Assembly: GCF_003634705.1 (NCBI RefSeq)
Contig: NZ_RBWU01000004.1
Coordinates: forward strand, 496,001-560,000
Reading direction: 5' to 3'
DNA from: Actinomadura pelletieri DSM 43383
Lineage (GTDB): Bacteria; Actinomycetota; Actinomycetes; Streptosporangiales; Streptosporangiaceae
DNA: 64,000 nt
Of this stretch, positions 9,145-16,569 are shown in pieces. Each line of letters begins with the position of its first letter. Position 1 is the stretch's first letter. Under the pieces are notes generated by a model. It worked only from the letters and a program-made list of their open reading frames with translations, was not told the origin of the DNA and searched no databases. The translations under genes and the position numbers were made by a program.

Positions 9145-9945
9145 ATGGGCTTTGAGTGGGTTCCACCCGAAGTCGACTGTCGAAAACCCAGCGTCGCACG
9201 GGTTTATGACTTCTTGCTCGGCGGTGACCACAATTTCGCGTCCGATCGTGAGCTGGCGACCGGCCTCCTGCGCGTCGAACCGCGTGCGCGGGAGCTCGCC
9301 CGCGCGAACCGGGCGTTCCTGCGGCGCGCGGTCCGCGCGGTCGCCGAAACCGGTGTCAGGCAGTTCGTCGACCTCGGCTCCGGCATCCCGACGCAGGGCA
9401 ACGTGCACGAGGTCGCACGGGACGTCGACCCGGCGGCGCGGGTGCTGTACGTCGACAACGACGACGTCGCCGTCGCGCACAGCCGCGCCCTCCTGGCAGG
9501 CGAGGACCGGGTCGCGGTCCTGCGCGCCGACCTGCGGCGCCCCGCGGACCTGCTCGCCGACCCGGCGCTGCGGAACCTCATCGACCTGTCCGAACCGGTC
9601 GCGTTCCTCCTCGTCGCCGCACTGCACCTGGTCAAGGACGAGGAGGATCCGGGCTCGATCGTCGCCGCGCTCCGGGACGCGTGCGCGCCCGGCAGCCACC
9701 TGGTGATCTCCCACATGACCCACGAGACGGAACCGGGAAAGACCGCGGCGATAGGCCGCCTGTACGACCGGGCGAGTTCCCCCGCGGTAGCGCGCTCGCA
9801 CGCCGAAATTCTCCGCTTCTTCGACGGCTGGAACCTCCTCGACCCCGGCCTGGTGTACATACCGACCTGGCGCCCGGACGACAGCACCCCCATCCCCGAC
9901 CCCGAACGCTCCCTAATGCTCGGCGGCGTGGCCCACCGCCAATGA
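9145..9945 (+). CDS. DUF574-type SAM-dependent methyltransferase
   Basis: 266 residues, preceded by GAGGGAG 8 nt upstream of the ATG. The N-terminal hallmark PSVARVYDFLLGGDHNFASDR and the FVDLGSGIPTQGNVHEVA motif I identify the DUF574/Methyltransf_19 family, which is expanded in Streptomyces and relatives. VLYVDNDDVAVAHSRALL binds the SAM ribose. Targets of this family are mostly unknown, with a few members acting in antibiotic pathways. The gene stands alone. Confidence 0.87.
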   Translation: MGFEWVPPEVDCRKPSVARVYDFLLGGDHNFASDRELATGLLRVEPRARELARANRAFLRRAVRAVAETGVRQFVDLGSGIPTQGNVHEVARDVDPAARVLYVDNDDVAVAHSRALLAGEDRVAVLRADLRRPADLLADPALRNLIDLSEPVAFLLVAALHLVKDEEDPGSIVAALRDACAPGSHLVISHMTHETEPGKTAAIGRLYDRASSPAVARSHAEILRFFDGWNLLDPGLVYIPTWRPDDSTPIPDPERSLMLGGVAHRQ

Positions 9946-9984
9946 CCCCCACACCCCCGCCCGCGCCACCGGTACGCCCCCGGC

Positions 9985-10260
9985 GCGTTGGCCCGCCTGC
10001 CCGTGCGCGTTTCGGTGCATGTGCCGGTCCGCCTCCTCACTGGCGCGAAGGCGGCGCAGCACGGCTCGGCACGCAGCACAGCCACCGGTCGCCGGGCGCG
10101 GCGCCGATGCGGGCGAGGGTGGTGCATGTCCTCGTGCGTGTCCCCGCCCGGGTGTGCCTCCCGATCCGCATGCCCGTACCTCACGTGTGCGTCCCGTGTG
10201 CGTTATCGTGCACCTGCTCGTGCCCGTGGGCGTCCTGGTGCGCCTTTCGGTGAGCCCGGG
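9985..10260. repeat. Degenerate GTGCG/TGCCCGT tract (479-nt gene-free stretch 9946-10424)
   Basis: Between the methyltransferase and the Tn3 relic there is no credible gene. Much of the gap is a degenerate tract built from short words such as CCCGTGCG, GTGTGCGT, CTCGTGCC and CGTGTCC with irregular period of about 8-12 nt. A very similar tract occurs at 20280-20455 and a shorter one at 25315-25400. The remaining 10261-10424 shows nothing recognisable. Confidence 0.5.
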
Positions 10261-10424
10261 AGGAGGATCGGAACGGCCAGTAGCGGCTGGCCGGTGGCGG
10301 TGGAGTGTCGTTAACTGACGTGTCGTCAGCCGCAAACGAGGGTTGCAGAAGCTGGCGACGCTCGGGGCTGGCGGGGTGTTCTCCCGAACGTGACCCAAGG
10401 CCAATGTAGAGAGATCGCCGCAGG

Positions 10425-10861
10425 TCACGGGAGCGTATACGGCACCCGCCTCCCGAGCAACTGCACCGTGGTGTTGCTCCCGAGCCCGTCCAGCACCCGG
10501 GTGTAGGCGCCCTCCAGCGCGGAGGCGATTTCGGCCAGATGCCCGGCCGGCTCGTCCTCCAACTCCAAAGCGGCCAGCACGCGCGGCCGCGCGGCGTCCC
10601 AGCCCCGGCTTTCGAGCAGGCGGGCGCGCGGGTTGCTCCACCGGTCGGCGCCGACGGCGGACACGTCCCGGCGGCGCAGCGTGGGCGTGCAGGTGCATCA
10701 CCGCGCACAGCGTGAACGCGGCCTTGTCGACCTGCCCGGCGGGCAGGTCGGGGTTGGCCAGCACCAGCGGCCGCCACGACCCGGTGATCAGGTGCTCATG
10801 TGCGGCGATGTCGGCGCGGTCGTAGCGGCGGCGGGCCTTGACCATCGCGGCCGCGTCGCCA
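10425..10861 (-). pseudogene. Tn3-family transposase fragment, frameshifted
   Basis: Two minus-strand frames join into one Tn3-type transposase piece. The upstream frame gives MVKARRRYDRADIAAHEHL, then ITGSWRPLVLANPDLPAGQV and AFTLCAVMHLHAH; the downstream frame continues LRRRDVSAVGADRWSNPRAR, then a stretch containing GHLAEIASALEGAYTRVLDG. The switch is a one-base shift near 10676. Both the N-terminal half and the catalytic DDE end are missing, so this is a dead internal fragment (the region just ahead of the catalytic core). No terminal inverted repeat was found. A second copy of the same segment lies at 12275-12400. Confidence 0.75.
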
Positions 10862-11143
10862 CTAGCCGCTCCGATCCTCCCTCGCGGACCGTTCGTGTCC
10901 TGGGATCACAACGTCAACCGTCTCCCGGGACTAGACGGCGCACTTCGACCCCGCATCGGTGCCATTGACCTGCAATTTCCTAATCCAGGGCTTGTCTGGT
11001 CGGCATCGAACTGTGCAACGACAGGCGGCTGCATCGAGCCAGTGGTGATAAGACACCGACCATGACGTTATGCAGCTACACGAACACTTTCAGTGATACT
11101 TCTGGGGACTCTGGTACTCCAGGACACCCCGAGAGGTACTCCC

Positions 11144-11653
11144 GTGATCAAGCACCTTGCACTGACCGGCCTGGCCCTGACCGTCGCCGCGATGGCCACC
11201 GGCCTGGTCGCCGCCGCCTCCGCCTCCACCCCCCAGCGCGCGCTCGCGGCCCCGGTGTGCCTGGACGCCACCAACAGCCGGGCCGACAACACCAACGTCC
11301 GGCTCTGGAGCTGTCTCAACCACCCCAACCAGAAATGGGTGATCCGGGACGGGCAGATCATCGTCGCCGACACCCTGGCCTCCAACCCGGTGTGCCTGGA
11401 CGCCACCAACAGCCGGGCCGACAACACCAACGTCCGGCTCTGGAGCTGCCTGAACCACCCCAACCAGAAATGGGTGATCCGGGACGGGCAGATCATCGTC
11501 GCCGACACCCTGGCCTCCAACCCGGTGTGCCTGGACGCCACCAACAGCCGGGCCGACAACACCAACGTCCGGCTCTGGAGCTGCCTGAACCACCCCAACC
11601 AGAAATGGGTGATCCGCGACGGGCAGATCATCGTCGCCGACACCTTCGCCTGA
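11144..11653 (+). CDS. Secreted ricin-type beta-trefoil protein of three near-identical repeats
   Basis: 169 residues from GTG 11144 (GAGAGG 8 nt upstream; the longer upstream frame has no ribosome site). A signal peptide (IKHLALTGLALTVAAM to about ALAA, residue 36) precedes three tandem 45-residue units beginning PVCLDATNSRADNTNVRLWS and containing CLNHPNQKWVIRDGQ. Each unit has the QxW motif (QKW) and two cysteines of a ricin-B subdomain, so the protein should fold as one beta-trefoil with exact three-fold internal symmetry; the third unit ends ADTFA. Probably an extracellular carbohydrate-binding module without an attached enzyme. It lies between two Tn3 relics. Ligand unknown. Confidence 0.85.
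   Translation: MIKHLALTGLALTVAAMATGLVAAASASTPQRALAAPVCLDATNSRADNTNVRLWSCLNHPNQKWVIRDGQIIVADTLASNPVCLDATNSRADNTNVRLWSCLNHPNQKWVIRDGQIIVADTLASNPVCLDATNSRADNTNVRLWSCLNHPNQKWVIRDGQIIVADTFA
11252..11653 (+). repeat. Three tandem 135-bp repeats inside the trefoil gene
   Basis: Unit boundaries are 11252-11386, 11387-11521 and 11522-11653 (last one ends at the stop). The copies differ at only a handful of bases (for example TGTCTCAAC versus TGCCTGAAC, and GGGAC versus GCGAC), mostly synonymous, which indicates recent duplication or ongoing gene conversion. Confidence 0.93.
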
Positions 11654-11702
11654 CCCACCGCACGTTCCGATGACCCCGTCGCGATGACGGCCGGAACCGA
11701 GG

Positions 11703-11744
11703 AAGGCCCAGGCGATGGGATCAGGTGATCCCGGCTTGGGCCTT
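11703..11744 (+). terminator. Terminator of the trefoil gene
   Basis: AAGGCCCA pairs with TGGGCCTT, and inside this lies a second stem GGGATCA/TGATCCC. The hairpin starts 50 nt after the trefoil stop and ends CCTTCTG. Confidence 0.75.
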
Positions 11745-11827
11745 CTGCGTGGATAACCGGCAACGCCCCGTCAAGGCCTGGCCGCCCACGCCCGCACACG
11801 CGGCACTCTCCACCAGGCGATGAGTTC

Positions 11828-12274
11828 ATGCCCACCACGACCGCTTCCCAGCGGCGCATCCGCAAGCCCGCCCGGTTCCCGGCCGCCGCCAGCATCTCGC
11901 GGCGTTCACGCTCCCGCTCGCCACCGCGGCTCCCGCCTCCGCGGCCGCCCCGCCACCCGACGTCCCGGTCGAGGTGCGCTACGACAGCGGCGAGTGGAGC
12001 GTCGTCTTCAAGGGCACCGCCCGCGCCGTCTGGACCGACTACACCTACAGCACCTTCACCTACGACGGCGTCCTCTGCTGTTCCCACCAGGTCGGAAGGT
12101 GGCCCGAACCCTGGGCCGAGCTGCTGTTCGGCGGGGTCTCCACGGCCTGGGACAACCATCCGGTCTCCTGCGACCGCACGGAAAACCACATCAAGGGGAC
12201 GGGTAAACGCGCCGGCCACGGACTCGTCGAGTTCAAGGTCGGCGCCAACAGCGGCCTATTGGGAATCTGGGGGT
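11828..12274 (+). pseudogene. Secreted protein, frameshifted in the signal peptide and truncated at its end
   Basis: The frame from ATG 11828 reads MPTTTASQRRIRKPARFPAA, a typical basic n-region, then becomes nonsense. A one-base shift near 11900 continues as LAAFTLPLATAAPASAA, a hydrophobic core with an AxA cleavage site, and then a mature domain EVRYDSGEWSVVFKGTARAV and SHQVGRWPEPWAELLFGG up to NSGLLGIWG. After that the sequence runs directly into the second Tn3 relic. Both lesions imply a dead gene; the family is not recognised. A sequencing error could explain the first lesion but not the second. Confidence 0.6.
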
Positions 12275-12400
12275 GTCGAGCAGGCGCGTGTAGGCGCCCT
12301 CCAGCGCGGAGGCGAGCTCGGCCAGGTGCCCGGCGGGCTCGCTAACAACTCCAGCGACGCGAGCACCCGCGGCCGCGCCGGGCTCGGTCGCCGGGGGCCT
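12275..12400 (-). pseudogene. Second Tn3 transposase relic
   Basis: On the minus strand the segment PAGHLAELASALEGAYTRLL repeats the 10425-10861 relic (PAGHLAEIASALEGAYTRVL) in the same orientation; at DNA level about 100 bp are clearly similar (GTGTAGGCGCCCTCCAGCG is common to both). It directly abuts the truncated secreted gene, so it may mark the end of an old insertion or deletion. Confidence 0.7.
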
Positions 12401-12446
12401 CGCCGAGCGGGTCCTTAGCAGCGGCCGGCTGGTAGTCCGGGGTGTT

Positions 12447-12692
12447 TCACCATGAGCCACCGCCTGGGCACAGCAGGGTGACGGTCACCGTCAGCGGATC
12501 GGTGGGAGAGATGCCGCCGGGCCGGGTCATCGCTCGGGTGGCCGTCCATGCTCGGGTGGCTGTCCATCGGCCGATGCAGCCCTGGCAGAACCGCTGGGGG
12601 TCGCGGCCGTTCCAGCGCGGCGGGTTGAGTGCCTTCTCCACGATCTCGAAGTCGGCGTCATGCTCGTGGCACAGCCCGCAGTCGTTGCGCAC
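12447..12692 (-). CDS. Small CxxC...CxxC protein, hypothetical
   Basis: 81 residues from GTG 12692; the frame stays open upstream for more than 25 codons (ending FTDGIPTAAGTPTRFIH before the GTG), so the true start is uncertain and no ribosome site marks it. NDCGLCHEHDADFE and RFCQGCIGRW give two Cys pairs plus a His, suggesting a zinc-binding knuckle. The tail contains an 18-bp tandem duplication (12532-12567) encoding RAWTAT twice. It lies directly downstream of the sugar transporter gene in the same direction. Function unknown; it could be a decaying gene. Confidence 0.4.
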   Translation of the reverse strand: MRNDCGLCHEHDADFEIVEKALNPPRWNGRDPQRFCQGCIGRWTATRAWTATRAMTRPGGISPTDPLTVTVTLLCPGGGSW

Positions 12693-12842
12693 GTGGATGA
12701 ACCGGGTCGGTGTGCCGGCGGCCGTGGGAATTCCATCCGTAAATGCGACTGTAAAAAGGGGGTTTTCTGTATTAGGTGACGCTCCGGGGTTCCGGCACCT
12801 GCACGCCGCCTTCTCGCGGGCCGGTGGTCGTGGACGGTCGGG

Positions 12843-14282
12843 TCAGGGTGTTTCTTTCTCTTCTGGGACGTTCCAGCGTTGGCGGAGGTCGACGCCGACC
12901 TCGTGGGTACGGCGGCCGCGTGTCTCGGGGACCCAGAGGGAGACGAACAGCAGGCCGAGGACGCAGATGCCGGCGAAGATCCAGAAGGTGGTCTCCTGGC
13001 CGAGGGCGTCGATGAGGGGGAGGAAGGCCAGGCTCACCGCGAAGTTGGACAGCCAGTTCACGGTCGCGCCCGCGCTGGATCCTTCGGCTTGCAGGGCGGG
13101 TGGGAAGATCTCGCCGAGCAGGACCCAGAACACCGGGCCCATGCCGAGCCCGAACGCCACGATGTACAGCATCATGAACGCCAGGGTGATCACCGGGCTC
13201 AGCTCGACGGCGAAGGCCAGGCCCAGCATCGCGATGGACAGGCCCATCCCGGCGAGGGAGACGATCAGCAGCGGTCGGCGGCCGATCCGGTCGATGAGGG
13301 CGAGGGAGACCAGTGTGATGATGACGTTGACGACGCCGATGAACACCGAGTAGTAGATCGCGTTGGAGGCGCTCAGCCCGGTGGTCTCCATGATCGTCGG
13401 CGCGTAGTAGAGGATGGTGTTGATCCCGCAGAACTGCTGAAGCGCGGCGAGGATCATCGCGACCAGGAGTGCGGGACGGTATCTGGGGAGCAGCAACGCC
13501 CGCGCGCGGCCGCCTTCGGTTTCGATCTTGGCGTGGTCCTCGCGGTCAGGGGTGTAGCGCTCGATGACCCGGTCGGGGACACCGGGGCGGGTGATTCTTT
13601 CCAGAATTCGCCGGGCTTCGTCGGTGCGGCCGCGGCGGATCAACCACCGTGGGGACTCGGGCAGCCATATGCACGCGATGACCAGGGCCGCGGAAGGGAT
13701 CGCGCCGACCGCGAACATGGCGCGCCAGTTCTCGGCGTCGGCGAAGACCCAGTTGGTGATGTAGGAGGCGAGCAGGCCGATGGTGATGAGCAGCTGGTTG
13801 AGGCTGAGGATGCGGCCCCGGATCTGGGGCGGGACTATCTCACCGAGGTAGGTCGGCACGGTGGCCGACACGCCGCCGACGGCCATACCCATGATGATCC
13901 GGGCGAGCAGCATCACCCCGTAGCTGTGGGCGGCGGCGGCGATCACGATCCCGACGAGGAACACCACGCCGAGGGCCGCCAGCAGAGGCCGCCGCCCGTA
14001 GCGGTCGGCGATGCGCCCGCAGCTGAGCGCGCCGGCGACCGCGCCGGCGACCGCGCCGAGCAGCAGGACGCTCACCACCGAGCTCTGCTCGAATGAGGTG
14101 AGGCCGAGGTCCTCGCGGATGAACAGCAGGGCGCCGGAGATGATGCCGGTGTCGAAGCCGAACAGGAAACTGCCGATCGTGATGAACACCGCCCACAGGC
14201 GGGCGGTCTTGAGCCCCTGCGGTGTCAGCTCCTCGAACTTGCTCTGCTGCGCGGGGCGCACGTTCAGTGGTTCACCGGTCAT
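12843..14282 (-). CDS. MFS sugar transporter
   Basis: 479 residues from ATG 14282, which overlaps the stop of the upstream G6PDH-like gene (ATGA) and has GGAGGA 9 nt upstream. Twelve membrane helices are expected; sugar-porter signatures are GFDTGIISGALLFI, RIADRYGRRP, PESPRWLIRRGR, QQFCGINTILYYAPTI and PVFWVLLGEIFP, with PETRGR at the end. It should import a monosaccharide with protons. Being third in an operon with a lactonase and a sugar dehydrogenase, it probably supplies their substrate. Confidence 0.92.
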   Translation of the reverse strand: MTGEPLNVRPAQQSKFEELTPQGLKTARLWAVFITIGSFLFGFDTGIISGALLFIREDLGLTSFEQSSVVSVLLLGAVAGAVAGALSCGRIADRYGRRPLLAALGVVFLVGIVIAAAAHSYGVMLLARIIMGMAVGGVSATVPTYLGEIVPPQIRGRILSLNQLLITIGLLASYITNWVFADAENWRAMFAVGAIPSAALVIACIWLPESPRWLIRRGRTDEARRILERITRPGVPDRVIERYTPDREDHAKIETEGGRARALLLPRYRPALLVAMILAALQQFCGINTILYYAPTIMETTGLSASNAIYYSVFIGVVNVIITLVSLALIDRIGRRPLLIVSLAGMGLSIAMLGLAFAVELSPVITLAFMMLYIVAFGLGMGPVFWVLLGEIFPPALQAEGSSAGATVNWLSNFAVSLAFLPLIDALGQETTFWIFAGICVLGLLFVSLWVPETRGRRTHEVGVDLRQRWNVPEEKETP

Positions 14283-15667
14283 GTGTTCCAGTCCTCCCAT
14301 GTCTGCGGGCCGGAGGTTCCGGCGCGGTAGTCGTGGAGGGGGACACGGCCGGCGTGCCAGGCGTCCAGCACCGGCTCGACGATGCGCCATGACTCGACCG
14401 ACATGTCACCGCGCACCGACAGGGGCTTGTCGTCCCGCAGGACGCCCCGCAGCACCTCGCCGTACTCCAGGAGGCCACCGGGGTCGAAAGCGGCGCCGAG
14501 CGTCACCTGTTCGACCTCGAACGGGTCGCCGGCGCCGTTGATGTTGAGGTCGAGCTGGAGGCGCCGGGGGCCGATGCCGATGCGCAGCCGGTTGTCCAGG
14601 GCCGCGCCGGTCAGGCCCGCCGGGACGTGCGGGGGGCTCTTGAAGGTGAAGGCGACCTCCTGGCGGGGCGACCCGATCGCCTTGCCCGACCGGACGCGGA
14701 ACGGCACACCGGCCCACCGCCAGGTGTCGACGGCGAAGACGACCTCGGCCAGCGTCTCGGTCTGGCGCGAGGCGTCGATGCCCGGCTCGTCCACATACGA
14801 CGGCAGCAGGCGGCCGTTGACGTCGCCGGCGGTGTAGCGGGCGCGGCGGCTGAACCTGTCGGGACGGTCGTCCCAGACGTGCGTGGCCCGCAGGACCTGC
14901 GCCTTGGCGTCGCGGACGTCCACCGGTTCCAGCGTGCTCGGCGCGGTCATCGCCACCAACGACAGCACCTGGAGCAGGTGGCTCTGCAGCATGTCCCGCA
15001 GGGCGCCCGTCCTGTCGTAGAAGTCGGCGCGGCCTTCGAGGCCGAGTGTCTCGTCGAACACGATGTCGACCGCTTCGACGTGCTCGGCGGTGAGCAGCGG
15101 CTCGATCACCCGGTTGGCGAACCGGATGCCCAGGATGTTGAGCACCGACGCCATTCCGAGGAAGTGGTCGACGCGGTGGAGGTGATCCTCGGGCACCAGA
15201 CCGTGCAGGACCTCGTTCAGCTCGGCGGCCGAGGCCGAGTCGGTGCCGAAGGGCTTCTCCAGGACCAGGCGCGTGCCGTTCGGCACGCCGATTGCGGCCA
15301 GCGTCCGGCAGGACTGGGCGATCACCGCCGGGGGCAGCGCGAAATACAGGGTGAGGCGGCCGCGGCGCTGATCCAGCAGGTGACGCAGGTCACCGTCGTC
15401 GGTGGCGTCCGCGGGGACGTATCGGGCGTTGCCGACCACGGCTTGGACGGCCGGGCCGCGGGCGCCGCCGTCGGCGAACGCGTCGGCGACGACCGAGCGC
15501 CACTGGCCGTCGGACCATTCCCCCTGGTCGCTGCCGATGAGGAGCAGGTCGTCCAGCCGGGACGCCTCCACCAGGCCACCGAGCCCCGGCAGGAGCAGCC
15601 GGGACGTCAGGTCGCCGCGCGCACCGAGGATGACAAGAGTCTGCGTTGAGGCATCGGTGTTGCTCAT
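14279..15667 (-). CDS. zwf: Glucose-6-phosphate dehydrogenase-like enzyme with altered phosphate site
   Basis: 462 residues from ATG 15667 (ATGA overlap with the upstream lactonase gene). The N-terminal nucleotide motif is GARGDLTSRLLLPGL and VLEKPFGTD follows. The family signature RIDHYLGK reads RVDHFLGM here (residues 165-172): the Asp and the first His remain, but Tyr is Phe and the lysine that holds the sugar phosphate is Met172. The general-base histidine is retained in DMLQSHLLQVL. So the fold and catalysis should be intact while substrate binding may differ; together with an SMP-30 lactonase it may oxidise a free sugar. Gene symbol by homology only. Confidence 0.8.
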   Translation of the reverse strand: MSNTDASTQTLVILGARGDLTSRLLLPGLGGLVEASRLDDLLLIGSDQGEWSDGQWRSVVADAFADGGARGPAVQAVVGNARYVPADATDDGDLRHLLDQRRGRLTLYFALPPAVIAQSCRTLAAIGVPNGTRLVLEKPFGTDSASAAELNEVLHGLVPEDHLHRVDHFLGMASVLNILGIRFANRVIEPLLTAEHVEAVDIVFDETLGLEGRADFYDRTGALRDMLQSHLLQVLSLVAMTAPSTLEPVDVRDAKAQVLRATHVWDDRPDRFSRRARYTAGDVNGRLLPSYVDEPGIDASRQTETLAEVVFAVDTWRWAGVPFRVRSGKAIGSPRQEVAFTFKSPPHVPAGLTGAALDNRLRIGIGPRRLQLDLNINGAGDPFEVEQVTLGAAFDPGGLLEYGEVLRGVLRDDKPLSVRGDMSVESWRIVEPVLDAWHAGRVPLHDYRAGTSGPQTWEDWNT

Positions 15668-16503
15668 CCTGCGAACTCCCGTACTGGTAAGCCGTTCACA
15701 CCCGGCGTGCAGGCGAACAGCGCGCCCGCGTCCGGCTCGGCACCCCGATCGAGGTGCTCGCGCGAGGTCGTGATGTACAGCCGGCCGAGATCGGGACCAC
15801 CGAAGGCGCACGCCGTCGTCTTGGACACCGGCAACTCCACGACCTCGTCGCGGGTGCCGTCCGGCGCGAACCGGTGCACGGCGCCACCGCCGTAGAGGGC
15901 CACCCACACGCCGCCCTCCGCGTCGACGGTCAGCCCGTCCGGGTCGCCCGAGGTGGTGACGAACGGACGGCGCCCGGTCAGCCCGCCCTCCCGGTCGTAG
16001 TCGAAGACGTCGACCCGGCCGGTCGCGGTGTCGACGTAGTAGGCGCGGGTACCGTCCGGGCTCCATTCCAGGCCGTTGGAGACCGTCACGCCGTCCAGCA
16101 CCACCGCCGTCGAGCCGTCGGGATCCAGGCGGTACACAGCGCCCGCCCCTTCCCGCTGGTCGTAGGCCATGGAACCGCAGTAGAAGCGGCCGTCGGGATC
16201 ACATCCACCCTCGTTCATCCGCACACCGTCACCGGACCAGACAGGGCGCAGGGTGGTCAGCGTCCCGTCCGGGTCCTCCAGCGCGAAACCGCGCTCGACG
16301 GCGATCACCGCGCCGCCTCGCCTCCTGGGCCGGACGGCGGCGACCACGGTGCCGACATGGCGCCGCGCGACCGTCCCGTCCGGGGCGAGCGACAGCACGT
16401 CGCCCGCCAGCATGTCCAGCCACCGCAGACCACCCCACGCGGCCGACCACACCGGCCCCTCGCCGTGGTAGGCGACCGACCCGGTCACCTGCTCCGCCTT
16501 CAC
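15664..16503 (-). CDS. SMP-30/gluconolactonase family protein
   Basis: 279 residues from GTG 16503 (a second in-frame GTG at 16512 is possible; GAGGGG lies upstream of both). A six-bladed propeller with the metal-site stretches GEGPVWSAAWGGLRWLDM, RMNEGGCDPDGRFYCGSM, VSNGLEWSPDGTRAYYVDT and TSGDPDGLTVDAEGGVWVAL, matching the Glu/Asn/Asp ligands of the family. It hydrolyses sugar lactones to aldonic acids. It is the first gene of the operon SMP-30 > G6PDH-like > MFS, each joined by 4-nt overlaps, so it probably opens the lactone made by the dehydrogenase. Confidence 0.88.
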   Translation of the reverse strand: MKAEQVTGSVAYHGEGPVWSAAWGGLRWLDMLAGDVLSLAPDGTVARRHVGTVVAAVRPRRRGGAVIAVERGFALEDPDGTLTTLRPVWSGDGVRMNEGGCDPDGRFYCGSMAYDQREGAGAVYRLDPDGSTAVVLDGVTVSNGLEWSPDGTRAYYVDTATGRVDVFDYDREGGLTGRRPFVTTSGDPDGLTVDAEGGVWVALYGGGAVHRFAPDGTRDEVVELPVSKTTACAFGGPDLGRLYITTSREHLDRGAEPDAGALFACTPGVNGLPVREFAG

Positions 16504-16569
16504 CTCCCGCACCCCCTCACCGCATCGGCCCGCGCGGTCAAACCAAGCCGCGGGGGAAGGACGCAGAAG

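Noticed and set aside
11252..11653. CRISPR array
   Set aside because: The 135-bp repeats are contiguous and coding with no unique spacers. The other repeats in the window (12 bp, 180 bp) likewise have no CRISPR structure.
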